Positions 34,973 to 43,855 of a stretch of DNA of 64,000 nucleotides are shown one piece after another. The notes under the pieces were generated by a model that was not told the DNA's origin, searched no databases, and saw only the letters and a program-made list of their open reading frames with translations. Every line of letters starts with the position of its first letter. Within the stretch, counting starts at the first letter, position 1. The stretch spans positions 124,001 through 188,000 of the forward strand of contig JALDYZ010000001.1 in NCBI GenBank assembly GCA_030028905.1, read 5' to 3'. The position numbers and the translations under genes are program-made. This stretch comes from Ferirhizobium litorale. GTDB lineage: Bacteria > Pseudomonadota > Alphaproteobacteria > Rhizobiales > Rhizobiaceae.

Positions 34973-35728
34973 ATGACTACTTCCACAAGTTCGATTTCGA
35001 GTTTTTCCGACAAGCTTATTCAGGTTCTCGACAGGGTGGAGTATCGCCGCATCGAAACCGGCGAGGACATGGAGGACGTGGCGCGAATCCGCTATCGCGC
35101 CTACAAGATGGCCGACATCCTGCCCATGAGCGGTACGAAGCTGATCGACGAGATCGATTTCGACGATCATGCCTATGTCTTCGGCGTCTACTTCGAAGAG
35201 CAACTGATTAGCACCGTGCGGCTACACCACGTCACACCCGACCACCGCGTGAGTTCGACGCGGACGGTTTTTCCGGAGGCAATCGATGCGCTGCTCGATG
35301 CAGGGCTGTCGCTGATCGATCCGACACGGTTCGCCGCCGATCCGGATATCATGAAGGAAATGCCGGCGATTCCCTATCTGACCCTGCGCATATCCGTAAT
35401 GGCGGCTGCTTACTTCGATACCGATCGCGTGCTTCAGTTGGTCAGCCCGCAACATGCAGCCTTCTACAAGCGCGTATTCTACGCCGAAACGGTGGTTCCG
35501 CCGCAGAAGAACTGCGGCAAGTACAACATCGACCTGACATTGATGGCGACGAACACCCGCGAGGTGGGGCGGACCTTGCTGACCCGCTTCCCGTTCTTCA
35601 TCTCGCAGCCGAGCGAGCGGCGCATGATGTTCTCGCGCAATCCCGGCGACACGCTTCCACCGCTCAATATCATCCCGACTGCGAGATACGTTCCCGCCGG
35701 AAGCCTGGGCGTTGATCTGCCGCTCTGA
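34973..35728 (+). CDS. GNAT-fold N-acyl amino acid synthase-like (FeeM/autoinducer synthase-like) protein
   Basis: A 251-residue protein resembling the FeeM N-acyl-amino-acid synthase group, distant relatives of acyl-homoserine-lactone synthases. Visible signatures are the N-terminal YRRIETGEDMEDVARIRYRAYK, the acidic turn LIDEIDFDDHAYVFGVYFEEQLISTVRLH, and LIDPTRFAADP, followed by an Ala/Tyr-rich helix. It likely transfers a fatty acyl chain from acyl-ACP, but substrate and product are unknown. The ATG at 34949 overlaps the CtrA-type site, so the ATG at 34973 is preferred; neither has a strong ribosome site. It directly follows the EAL protein gene. Confidence 0.65.
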   Translation: MTTSTSSISSFSDKLIQVLDRVEYRRIETGEDMEDVARIRYRAYKMADILPMSGTKLIDEIDFDDHAYVFGVYFEEQLISTVRLHHVTPDHRVSSTRTVFPEAIDALLDAGLSLIDPTRFAADPDIMKEMPAIPYLTLRISVMAAAYFDTDRVLQLVSPQHAAFYKRVFYAETVVPPQKNCGKYNIDLTLMATNTREVGRTLLTRFPFFISQPSERRMMFSRNPGDTLPPLNIIPTARYVPAGSLGVDLPL

Positions 35729-35931
35729 ATCGGCAGTTCCGGCGCCCGGGAGTACCGGATGCGACGTTCCTTCCATTGCACTTCCACCCTGCTTTGTGTA
35801 AGGCCAGCAGCGAGGGAGCTTTGCCATTTTTCAGGGCGGTGATTCCCGGGACATTCTTTGTTAGGCGCCAGGGTTGCCGGGGGTCGTGTCCAGCACCGGG
35901 TCGCGTGGTAGTTTCAGGGGAGAAAATTAGT

Positions 35932-36156
35932 ATGAGCGAGCAACATTCCGGACCTATCGAGACCGGTGCGCCGATGAACTACGCCGAACATGAAAAGACC
36001 TACGATCTTTTCATCAACGGGGCCAAATACGGTTCGATGATGGTCATCGCGCTGCTGGCCGCCATGGCCGTCGGGTTTTTCGCAGGCGGGGGCTTCTTCG
36101 GCGGTCTCGTGCTGTTCATCGTTCTCAACATCTTCGGTTTCGTGCTGTTGCGCTGA
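35932..36156 (+). CDS. aa3-type cytochrome c oxidase subunit IV (bacterial)
   Basis: A 74-residue protein with one or two membrane helices (about 33-73) and a hydrophilic N-terminus with the family signature MNYAEHEKTYDLFI. This is the small alphaproteobacterial oxidase subunit IV, a structural accessory of the aa3 oxidase in the inner membrane. AGGGGAG precedes the ATG. The catalytic cox genes are elsewhere; here it stands alone upstream of the transhydrogenase genes. Confidence 0.9.
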   Translation: MSEQHSGPIETGAPMNYAEHEKTYDLFINGAKYGSMMVIALLAAMAVGFFAGGGFFGGLVLFIVLNIFGFVLLR

Positions 36157-36514
36157 ACCCCGTAGGGACGGGCGTCGGGCAAGGCGTCGCCAGACTGAAG
36201 TGCAGTGCCGGAAGGGAGCCCGGCGGCGATTGAGGGGGTTGTGCCGCGTCACGGTTTCGAAGCGGGCAAGGTCAGTCACCGGCAAGGTTTTCGGGTTCAT
36301 TCCAACGTGGAGGAAATCACCGTCCAGTCGTATCTGGCCGGTCCGGCGACAGTAGTCGCCGAGCATGCCGCTCTCCCAGGCAATGCGTGGTCCGCGTCCG
36401 GTGTTGTCCGGCGGATCTCTTCATTCAGGTCACCTTGCCGCGCGCGACGCAGCAGGCAGGCGTTCCCGGTGGCGGATTGCCACGCAACGCCGGATAAACC
36501 GAGAGGAGGACTAA
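36157..36514. other. Intergenic region before pntAA, no gene seen
   Basis: About 358 GC-rich bases. Open frames across it have no recognisable start or motif. It must contain the pnt promoter, but no clear -35/-10 pair stands out. The only firm signal is AGGAGG at 36504-36509 before pntAA. Confidence 0.4.
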
Positions 36515-37669
36515 GTGAGCAGCATCGTGTTTATACCGCGGGAGGTGGCGACCGACGAGCCACGAGTCGCCGCATCCGCGGAGACAGTGAAGAAGATCGT
36601 CGGCCTCGGCCTTGAGGTCGTGGTCGAGGCGGGGGCCGGGCTTTCCTCGCGCATCCCGGACGCGGACTTCGAGAAAGCGGGGGCACGGATCGGCAAGGCG
36701 ACGGACGCCAAGCCCGCCGACGTGATCCTCAAGGTGCGCCGACCGACCGACAAGGAAATCAAGTCCTACAAGCGGGGCGCCATCGTCATCGCGATCATGG
36801 ATCCCTATGGCAACGATGCGGCGATCGCCGCTATGGCCCAGGCGGGGCTCGCGGCTTTCGCGATGGAACTGATGCCGCGCATCACGCGCGCCCAGTCGAT
36901 GGACGTGCTGTCGTCGCAGGCAAACCTTGCCGGCTACCAGGCTGTGATCGAGGCCGCGCACGCTTATGATCGTGCGATGCCGATGATGATGACCGCGGCC
37001 GGCACGGTGCCGGCGGCGAAGGTGTTCGTCATGGGCGCTGGCGTGGCCGGCCTGCAGGCCATCGCCACAGCACGGCGTCTCGGTGCCGCGGTGTCGGCGA
37101 CCGACGTGCGACCCGCCGCCAAGGAGCAGGTCGCGTCTCTCGGCGCCAAGTTCGTCGCCGTCGAGGACGAGGAGTTCAAGGCAGCCGAGACCGCCGGCGG
37201 CTACGCCAAGGAAATGTCCAAGGAATACCAGGCGAAGCAGGCGGCGCTGGTTGCCGATCACATTGCCAAGCAGGATATCATCATCACCACGGCGCTGATC
37301 CCCGGCCGGCCGGCTCCGCGGCTGGTATCGCGGGAAATGCTGGCCTCGATGAGGCCTGGCGCCATTGCGGTCGATCTCGCGGTCGAGCGCGGCGGCAATA
37401 TCGAAGGCGTGGAAGCCGGCAGGATGGCCGAAGTCGAGGGCGTCAAGGTGATCGGCTTCGCCAATATGGCCGGCCGCGTAGCGGCTTCAGCTTCGGCGCT
37501 CTATGCAAAGAACCTGGTGACTTTTCTCGAAACGATGGTCGACAAGCAGTCCAAGACGGTTGCGATCAATCACGAGGACGAACTCGTCAAGGCCACCATG
37601 CTGACGCATGGCGGCGAGGTGGTGCACCCGAACTTCGGTGGTGCGGCAGTTGTGAAGGGGGATGCCTGA
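36515..37669 (+). CDS. pntAA: NAD(P) transhydrogenase alpha subunit part 1 (PntAA)
   Basis: A 384-residue soluble NAD(H)-binding domain I of proton-translocating transhydrogenase. The nucleotide motif is VFVMGAGVAGLQAIATARRLGA (about 170-191), preceded by the AMDPYGN- and RITRAQSMDVLSSQANLAGYQAV-type alanine-dehydrogenase-like segments. It begins with GTG after AGGAGG. Its stop overlaps the next ATG by one base. The split-alpha arrangement (AA, AB, B) is that of Rhodospirillum and other alphaproteobacteria; the enzyme makes NADPH using the proton gradient. Confidence 0.95.
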   Translation: MSSIVFIPREVATDEPRVAASAETVKKIVGLGLEVVVEAGAGLSSRIPDADFEKAGARIGKATDAKPADVILKVRRPTDKEIKSYKRGAIVIAIMDPYGNDAAIAAMAQAGLAAFAMELMPRITRAQSMDVLSSQANLAGYQAVIEAAHAYDRAMPMMMTAAGTVPAAKVFVMGAGVAGLQAIATARRLGAAVSATDVRPAAKEQVASLGAKFVAVEDEEFKAAETAGGYAKEMSKEYQAKQAALVADHIAKQDIIITTALIPGRPAPRLVSREMLASMRPGAIAVDLAVERGGNIEGVEAGRMAEVEGVKVIGFANMAGRVAASASALYAKNLVTFLETMVDKQSKTVAINHEDELVKATMLTHGGEVVHPNFGGAAVVKGDA

Positions 37670-38088
37670 TGGCCAATGAAGTCATGAACAGGGCACTTGA
37701 AGGGCTGGATCGGGCGGTGGAGGCCGTCAAGCAGGCGGCGGAACAGGCGCCCGCCGTTGCCGATGCGGCCGGAAAGGCCGTTCACGGGCTGTCCGGCGGG
37801 GCGATCGACCCCTTCGTTTTCCAGTTGGCGATCTTCGTGCTGTCGATCTTCGTCGGCTACTACGTCGTCTGGTCGGTCACTCCGGCATTGCATACGCCGT
37901 TGATGGCCGTGACCAACGCGATCTCCTCGGTGATCGTCGTCGGTGCGTTGCTGGCGGTCGGGATCTCGGCGAGCGGGATCGCCACAGGCTTCGGCTTCGT
38001 GGCGCTTGTCCTCGCCTCGGTCAACATCTTCGGCGGCTTCCTGGTCACCCAGCGCATGCTCGCCATGTACAAGAAAAAAGAAAAGTGA
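37669..38088 (+). CDS. pntAB: NAD(P) transhydrogenase alpha subunit part 2 (PntAB)
   Basis: A 139-residue membrane subunit with three helices (about 50-70, 78-100, 105-130) of domain II, including LHTPLMAVTNAISSVIVVGAL and VNIFGGFLVTQRMLAMYKKK. The N-terminal 40 residues are a charged, Ala-rich extension typical of rhizobial PntAB. It couples proton movement to hydride transfer together with PntB. Confidence 0.95.
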   Translation: MANEVMNRALEGLDRAVEAVKQAAEQAPAVADAAGKAVHGLSGGAIDPFVFQLAIFVLSIFVGYYVVWSVTPALHTPLMAVTNAISSVIVVGALLAVGISASGIATGFGFVALVLASVNIFGGFLVTQRMLAMYKKKEK

Positions 38089-38098
38089 GGCTGCCGTC

Positions 38099-39499
38099 AT
38101 GAATGCAAATATTGCAGCCTTCCTCTATCTCGTCTCCGGGGTCCTGTTCATCATGGCGCTCCGCGGCCTGTCGCACCCGACCACCAGCCGCCGCGGCAAC
38201 ATTCTCGGCATGACCGGCATGGGTATTGCCATCGTGACGACGCTGCTGCTGGCAACGCCGACCTTCGGCGGTCTTGGGCTCATCATCGTCGGCCTGGCCA
38301 TTGGAGGCGGAGCGGGGGCATATATCGCCCGCTCGATCCCGATGACGTCGATGCCGCAACTGGTAGCCGGATTCCACTCGCTGGTGGGCCTTGCCGCTGT
38401 CCTGGTCGCGGCCTCGGCGCTCTATACTCCCTCGTCGTACGGAATCGGCGAAATCGGCTCCATCCACCGGCAGGCACTGGTCGAGATGGCGCTGGGCGTT
38501 GCCATCGGCGCGATCACCTTCACCGGTTCGATCATTGCGTTCCTGAAGCTGGACGGGCGCATGTCCGGCAAGCCGATCATGTTGCCCTACCGCCATGCGA
38601 TCAACGTCGCGCTGCTCGTGCTGGTCGTCTTCTTCATCGTCGGACTTGCGGCGTCCGAAAGCCATTTCGACTTCTGGGCGATCGTGATTCTGGCGCTGGC
38701 GCTCGGCGTGCTCTTGATCATCCCGATTGGCGGCGCTGACATGCCGGTGGTGGTGTCGATGCTGAACTCCTATTCGGGTTGGGCAGCGGCCGGCATCGGC
38801 TTTACCCTCGGCAACCTGGCGCTGATCATCACCGGCGCGCTCGTTGGCTCCTCGGGTGCGATCCTCTCTTATATCATGTGCAAGGGGATGAACCGTTCCT
38901 TCATCTCGGTGATCCTCGGCGGTTTCGGCGGCGAGACTGCCGCAGTCGCCGGCGACGATGGCGTCCAGCGCACGGTCAAGCAGGGCTCGGCCGATGACGC
39001 CGCATTCCTGATGGCGAACGCCTCGAAGGTGATCATCGTGCCCGGCTACGGCATGGCGGTCGCGCAGGCGCAGCACGCGCTCAGGGAGCTTGCCGACAAG
39101 CTGAAGGAAAACGGCGTCGAAGTGAAGTACGCGATCCACCCGGTCGCGGGCCGCATGCCGGGGCACATGAACGTGCTCCTTGCCGAGGCCAACGTTCCCT
39201 ACGACGAGGTGTTCGAGTTGGAGGACATCAACTCGGAGTTCGCCCAAGCCGACGTTGCCTATGTCATCGGTGCCAATGACGTCACCAATCCGGCGGCGCG
39301 CGACGACAAGTCCTCGCCGATCTACGGTATGCCGATCCTGGACGTCGACAAGGCCAAGACCTGCCTGTTCGTCAAGCGCTCGCTCGGCTCCGGCTATGCC
39401 GGCATCGACAACACGCTGTTCTACAAGGACGGCACGATGATGTTGCTCGGCGACGCCAAGAAGATGACTGAGGACATCGTCAAGGCGATGGCCCACTGA
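38099..39499 (+). CDS. pntB: NAD(P) transhydrogenase beta subunit (PntB)
   Basis: A 466-residue subunit: about eight or nine membrane helices (residues 1-260) followed by the NADP(H)-binding domain III. Recognisable segments are the YRHAINVALL and GADMPVVVSMLNSYSGWAAAG membrane motifs, VPGYGMAVAQAQHALRELAD, HPVAGRMPGHMNVLLAEANVPY and GANDVTNPAAR. The start at 38099 lies 10 bases after the pntAB stop. A very strong terminator closes the operon. Confidence 0.95.
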   Translation: MNANIAAFLYLVSGVLFIMALRGLSHPTTSRRGNILGMTGMGIAIVTTLLLATPTFGGLGLIIVGLAIGGGAGAYIARSIPMTSMPQLVAGFHSLVGLAAVLVAASALYTPSSYGIGEIGSIHRQALVEMALGVAIGAITFTGSIIAFLKLDGRMSGKPIMLPYRHAINVALLVLVVFFIVGLAASESHFDFWAIVILALALGVLLIIPIGGADMPVVVSMLNSYSGWAAAGIGFTLGNLALIITGALVGSSGAILSYIMCKGMNRSFISVILGGFGGETAAVAGDDGVQRTVKQGSADDAAFLMANASKVIIVPGYGMAVAQAQHALRELADKLKENGVEVKYAIHPVAGRMPGHMNVLLAEANVPYDEVFELEDINSEFAQADVAYVIGANDVTNPAARDDKSSPIYGMPILDVDKAKTCLFVKRSLGSGYAGIDNTLFYKDGTMMLLGDAKKMTEDIVKAMAH

Positions 39500-39535
39500 G
39501 GCGCAGGTCAGAGGCGATATATCACCGGAAATGAT

Positions 39536-39571
39536 GAAGCCCGCCAGAATCTGGCGGGCTTCGCGCATTTT
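39536..39571. terminator. Strong terminator between pntB and the convergent cyclase gene
   Basis: A 12-bp perfect stem (GAAGCCCGCCAG and complement) with AAT loop at 39536-39562, followed by GCGCATTTTT. It probably serves both converging genes. Confidence 0.8.
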
Positions 39572-39583
39572 TCATGATTTTGA

Positions 39584-41446
39584 CTACCGGACTCCGATCA
39601 TCGCCAGGCCGGTCATCCAATGTTCTTGATCCTCTTCTTTCGCGAAGGGCATTCGGTCAAGATGCTCCGGCGTCCAGTCAGGGTCCTTCGAGCGCAAATT
39701 TTCCATGATTTCGTCGCGAGGGATCGGCTTTCCCGTCTGCGCCCGGCTGATGGCGAGCATCAAGTAGGCCTCATTTGGCAAGTCAGACAACGCTGTCAGC
39801 AGGTTGATTGTCTCCTCGTAGTTTCTGTCCTGAAAATAAGCCAAAGCAAGCGACCACTGATACCACTCCGGAAAGTTCGGATTGAGACGCTTGGCCCTTT
39901 CAATGTCTGCGATAGCGCCAGCGGTGTCGCCTTGGAAGCTGAGCATGTCTGCCCTCTCGGCGAGCAGATCGGGATCATTCGCGTTCAGCTCGCGAGCTCT
40001 GTTGTACTCGCGGCTCGCGCCGACCATGTCTTTCAGTTCCATATAGACGGATGCGAGCGTCCAATGTGTGTAGTAGTCGTCAGGGCCCAAAGTAACTGCC
40101 TGCGTTGCCAGCCTTACCGCTGAGTCCGTGTTGTCGGACCATCCCTGCTTGTAGTCTTCCAGGTCGGTGTAGCCCGCCCACGAATAAGCTCGCGCGAAAT
40201 TTGGGTCCAACTCGATCGCCCTGGAAAACGCCTCCTTTGCGCTAGCGTTTCCTTCCCGTGTATACAAGTCGAACAGCTGGCGTCCTCTGAGGTAGTGATC
40301 GTAAGCCTCAGCATTGTCGGTCGGGTTCTGCATGATACGTTCCCTCTCTGCTGTGTCGACCTGAATGGCAAGTCTGGCCACGACGGTCTCTATGATGTCG
40401 TCCTGGATTGCAAAAATGTCCTCACCCTGGCTGTCATATCGATCGGACCAAATTTGCCGACCACTCGGTGCATCGACCAATTGAGCACTGATGCGGACGC
40501 GGCTACCCTCTTTCTGCAAGGTTCCCTGCAGAAGGTATCGGACGCCGAGTGCCCGTCCAACAGCCTGTGCCTCGACCGGCTTGTCCTTGTATGCAAAGCT
40601 CGAATTGCTCGCGATGACAAACAGGTTTTTGAAGCGTGACAATTCGCCGGTGATGTCCATGGTAAGGCCATCGGACAAATAGTCTTCCTGTGAGCCGCTG
40701 CCCAGTGCCTTCAGGGGCAGGATGGCAATTGAAGGTTCCTCGGGAAGGCCGCCAATGGTTTTGGCAATGGTGTTCCAAATGGCGCTTGGAGAGGAGACGA
40801 GAAACACGGCTGCTACGAGCGCCAAAACTGCACCAGTGGTGACGGCCAATGTTCGGTGATCATTCGCTCGGTGGAGCAACCGCTGCAGCCACGACCGCGA
40901 TTTCGGCAGTACACGGTAGACCGGTAGCGGTGCGGAGATGTTTTTAAGCCTTCTCCTGCCTAGACTTTCGAAGGCGGCATCAAGCTTTCCCTGAACCTGA
41001 CGATAGACGTCACCCGAAATCAGGATGCCACCCGGGTCGGCCTGGCTTTGGAGGCGGGCGGCGACGTTGACACCATCCCCCTCCAGATTGTCGTGATCGA
41101 CTATAACGTCGCCGAGGTGAATTCCTATTCGGAAGTGTATTCTGCGGTGTTTGGCGATGCCTTCATCCTGGCGCTCTACCTCGCGCTGAATTGCCAGCGA
41201 GGCCCTGACCGCCTCAACAGGGCTCGAAAACTCGGCCATTATGGCGTCACCAGCCGTATTGAAGATCCGTCCGCCGTGTGACGAAACTATTCCAGCAATG
41301 ACATCTGAGTACTGGCGAAAGAGAGTAAGCGTGCCCTCCTCGTCATTTCCCACAAGCTTGCTGTAACCCACAACGTCTGCCGCAACGATCGCGGTGAGTT
41401 TTCGCCTCAGTGGGGGCGTCGTGGTGGCTTCAACTGGGCACATCAT
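39584..41446 (-). CDS. Class III adenylate/guanylate cyclase with TPR domain
   Basis: A 620-residue protein. The N-terminal cyclase domain (about 15-170) shows AIVAADVVGYSKLV with a metal-binding aspartate, GDAIMAEF, and IGIHLGDVIVDHDNLEGDGVNVAARLQ with the transition-state Asn/Arg. A membrane helix near 203-222 leads to a FlgO/TolB-like domain (about 240-340, PSIAILPLKALGSGSQEDYLSDGLT) and TPR repeats to residue 560. Rhizobia carry many such proteins; they sense unknown signals and make cAMP. AGAGAG favours Met at 41446; a GTG six bases upstream is possible. Codon use is less GC-biased than in neighbours. Confidence 0.92.
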   Translation of the reverse strand: MMCPVEATTTPPLRRKLTAIVAADVVGYSKLVGNDEEGTLTLFRQYSDVIAGIVSSHGGRIFNTAGDAIMAEFSSPVEAVRASLAIQREVERQDEGIAKHRRIHFRIGIHLGDVIVDHDNLEGDGVNVAARLQSQADPGGILISGDVYRQVQGKLDAAFESLGRRRLKNISAPLPVYRVLPKSRSWLQRLLHRANDHRTLAVTTGAVLALVAAVFLVSSPSAIWNTIAKTIGGLPEEPSIAILPLKALGSGSQEDYLSDGLTMDITGELSRFKNLFVIASNSSFAYKDKPVEAQAVGRALGVRYLLQGTLQKEGSRVRISAQLVDAPSGRQIWSDRYDSQGEDIFAIQDDIIETVVARLAIQVDTAERERIMQNPTDNAEAYDHYLRGRQLFDLYTREGNASAKEAFSRAIELDPNFARAYSWAGYTDLEDYKQGWSDNTDSAVRLATQAVTLGPDDYYTHWTLASVYMELKDMVGASREYNRARELNANDPDLLAERADMLSFQGDTAGAIADIERAKRLNPNFPEWYQWSLALAYFQDRNYEETINLLTALSDLPNEAYLMLAISRAQTGKPIPRDEIMENLRSKDPDWTPEHLDRMPFAKEEDQEHWMTGLAMIGVR

Positions 41447-41587
41447 TGCCACTCTCTTGGTCGTAGCCTTGAATATTAGTCCATACCTCGCAACGAAACG
41501 CAGCTAGCCGTGTCGGCCGCTAATTTCGCTCGAGGTATGCTCGGACCCGGGAAAGGCCGGGTTCTCCTGTCGTAGCCGTGATTCCTG

Positions 41588-42520
41588 TCAATGTTTTCTC
41601 GAGCCATTCCGGGTTGACTTGCAGCCACTTCGAACGGCATCTGGTGGAAGTATTCCGCCGTTAAGCACGGCCTCCATCAGTTCGCTTTCCATTTCGACGT
41701 CGAACTTCAGGTTGTTCAGCAGAGCACCGACGTTGGGACACGCGATAGCAAACCCTCGACGGACATCGGTGTTTACAATGGCGGCGCCGTAGTCCTTCCC
41801 ATAGTAGGTATCTCCGCCGGACAAATAGGATATTTCGTACATTCGGTTCATGGGGTGAGGCTCCCACCCAAGGAAAACGATCCAACCCTTCGAAGAGACT
41901 GCCTTCTGAACTTGAGAAAGCATCCCAGCCTCGCTGGATTCTACCAAGTCCCAACCGCCTAGATCAAAGGCATCCTTCTTGATCATCTCTTCTATGGGCT
42001 GATTTCCGCCTGGCTCGAGCCCATAGATCTTGCCGCCGAACATCTCTTTGTATTTGCTCAAGTCGTTGAAGCTATGGACCCCTGCATCCCTCACATACGT
42101 GGGCACCGCTAAAGTAAACTTGGCGCCGGTCAGATTAGTTCGCACGGTTTCGATGGAACCATCGGCATAGTAGGGGGCGGAAACTTCACGTAGCCCCGGA
42201 AGCCACGTGCCAAGAAAGATATCGATTTCCCCGTTTTTCATTGCACGGTAAATTATATCCGTCCCCAACATCTGGACCTGCGGTTCGTATCCAAGTCCTT
42301 CCAGCAGTTGGGAAGTCAGCGATGTCGTAATGGTGATATCGGTCCAGCCGACGTCCGCGAGCCGAGGCCGCAAACACGAAACCTCTTCTGAAGCGCCCGC
42401 TGTGGACGCTCCAACCCCATCCAGGGCGATAAATAGAAGCATTGGAAGTCCGACGCGATAGACTCTGCCGAGCCTAGAACGGACGCGAGCTCTTGATAGG
42501 GGCGATAAAGTCGGTTCCAC
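41588..42520 (-). CDS. Orphan choline/glycine-betaine-binding protein (ChoX/OpuAC family)
   Basis: A 310-residue periplasmic binding protein closely resembling rhizobial ChoX. The aromatic-box residues are all present: Trp in DVGWTDIT, Trp in FLGTWLPG, Tyr in SAPYYADGS and Trp in VFLGWEPHPMN, so a quaternary amine ligand such as choline or betaine is expected. The signal peptide is long (about 1-44) if the GTG at 42520 is used; GAGGT lies 8 bases upstream and supports it. No permease or ATPase gene accompanies it. Lower GC and relaxed codon use set it apart from the flanking chromosome. Confidence 0.85.
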   Translation of the reverse strand: MEPTLSPLSRARVRSRLGRVYRVGLPMLLFIALDGVGASTAGASEEVSCLRPRLADVGWTDITITTSLTSQLLEGLGYEPQVQMLGTDIIYRAMKNGEIDIFLGTWLPGLREVSAPYYADGSIETVRTNLTGAKFTLAVPTYVRDAGVHSFNDLSKYKEMFGGKIYGLEPGGNQPIEEMIKKDAFDLGGWDLVESSEAGMLSQVQKAVSSKGWIVFLGWEPHPMNRMYEISYLSGGDTYYGKDYGAAIVNTDVRRGFAIACPNVGALLNNLKFDVEMESELMEAVLNGGILPPDAVRSGCKSTRNGSRKH

Positions 42521-42861
42521 TTACAGGACCTCTTTTCGCAACAGATTTTACTATCTTTCAGCTCACACGAGATTGAAATCTCGTGTCCAGACGGCATGCT
42601 GTCTCCCCAATCTTGGCCGCTGTCGGCGCCGCGATCCCGGGCATCAACTGTTCGGATATTTTGTTAGTATGCGCCGGATCTTGGACTTTACAAGCCCTTG
42701 GACTTCTTGCTGTGAACGGCAGCAAACAGCGCGCGAATCGCACTGTTCGAGTCGCCAAAACAGTGCCCTAGCCAGTTGATTTGGCAAGGAGCCTTATTCC
42801 GATCCCGGTTGCGGAACGCAATCGAAGATGGGGAAGTTCAAACGCCGTGACCGCGACGCGC
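42521..42861. other. Intergenic region upstream of the choX-like gene
   Basis: About 340 bases without a supported gene. It contains the inverted repeat at 42565-42586 and a second dyad, GCACTGTT/AACAGTGC at 42740-42747 and 42759-42766 around an 11-base loop. Short open frames here have no ribosome sites. Confidence 0.4.
42565..42586. promoter_or_regulatory. Perfect 10-bp inverted repeat upstream of the choX-like gene
   Basis: ACACGAGATT and AATCTCGTGT are separated by two bases (42565-42586), 45 bases upstream of the GTG. This is a strong dyad and a probable regulator-binding site; no BetI-type regulator gene is adjacent. Confidence 0.5.
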
Positions 42862-43728
42862 TCAACCCGAACGGGTACGCGACAGGCCGTCCCTGGCGGG
42901 AGTGTATTTCGGGTCGAGTTGCAGTGCGTGGGAATAGGATTTCGCAGCACGCGCCTTCTCGCCTTTGCGCTCATAGATCAGGCCCTGATTGGCCCAAGAC
43001 TCGGCAACCTTGTTGTCGAGGTCGATCGCATGGTTGAAGTCGGCGAACGCGTTTTCGTCGTCGCCGAGCGCCACGTAGGAAATCCCGCGGCCGTTGTGCG
43101 GCTCGGGAGATTGCGGCGACAGCGAGATCGCCGTGCTGAAATCTTCGATCGCCTGCTGGTGCTGTCCGCGCTTCTGGTAGATCAGGCCACGATTGTGATA
43201 GGCCCGGCCATCGGTCGTATCCAGTTGGATCGCCTTGTTGAAGTCGCCGAACGCAGCGTCGATCTGACCGGCCTGGCGATAGAGATTACCACGGCCGATA
43301 TAGGCAACGTCATAGCGGGGATTGATCTGCAGGGCCTTGTTGTAGTCGGCGAGCGCTTCGTTCGGCCTGTCCATGTTGCGGTAGACCAGAGCCCGGTTCG
43401 CATAGGCCTGATAATACTGCGGATTGATGGTCAAGGCCTCGTTGAAATCGGCAAGGGCGCGGCGGAAGTCTCCGGCACGGCCATAGGCCGATCCGCGGGT
43501 GTTGTAGGCCTCCGGATCCCGGGGATTTGCCGCGATGACGCTGGACAGCGAAGCGATATTCTCGGTGGAGCCTTGGGCGCGTTCGACGCGCATCACGTCA
43601 TCCGACGTGTTCGTCTGGCATCCGCTTAGTGCGGTTGCGGCGAGAAGCGCAAAGATCGGCAGTGCGAATCGATAGGAAGAGCGATCTCTTGTGGGGCGAA
43701 AGGGGTCGGTATTCGTGGCAGCCATCAT
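42862..43728 (-). CDS. TPR-repeat lipoprotein
   Basis: A 288-residue lipoprotein: hydrophobic signal (about 20-36) ending in the lipobox LSGC with Cys37, then about six tetratricopeptide repeats of clear consensus, for example PEAYNTRGSAYGRAGDFRRALADFNEALTINPQ and AYANRALVYRNMDRPNEALADYNKALQINP. It resembles the NlpI-like or PilW-like scaffold proteins anchored in the envelope. It precedes nothing obvious and is downstream of rpsU on the same strand, with rpsU's own terminator between. Confidence 0.88.
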   Translation of the reverse strand: MMAATNTDPFRPTRDRSSYRFALPIFALLAATALSGCQTNTSDDVMRVERAQGSTENIASLSSVIAANPRDPEAYNTRGSAYGRAGDFRRALADFNEALTINPQYYQAYANRALVYRNMDRPNEALADYNKALQINPRYDVAYIGRGNLYRQAGQIDAAFGDFNKAIQLDTTDGRAYHNRGLIYQKRGQHQQAIEDFSTAISLSPQSPEPHNGRGISYVALGDDENAFADFNHAIDLDNKVAESWANQGLIYERKGEKARAAKSYSHALQLDPKYTPARDGLSRTRSG

Positions 43729-43788
43729 CAGGCTCGCATCTCCTTCGGCTTGTCGACTTGCTCAAAGTGCCTTTTCAGCGCGAACATT

Positions 43789-43821
43789 AAAAAAGGCGGC
43801 GGCGAACTGATCGCCCCCGCC
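43789..43821 (-). terminator. Terminator of rpsU
   Basis: On the minus strand an 11-bp stem with one mismatch (43811-43821 with 43795-43805, 5-base loop) is followed by TTTTTT (complement of 43789-43794). Confidence 0.8.
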
Positions 43822-43855
43822 AGACATGCATTCGAAAACGTCGAAAAGACGACGA

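Noticed and set aside
38045-39568. 507-codon minus-strand frame over pntB
   Set aside because: No domain and a composition expected from GC-rich antisense; pntB on the other strand is unambiguous.
41545-41562. Terminator hairpin ACCCGG/CCGGGT downstream of the choX-like gene
   Set aside because: Six-bp stem with no T run on the minus strand, so too weak to call.
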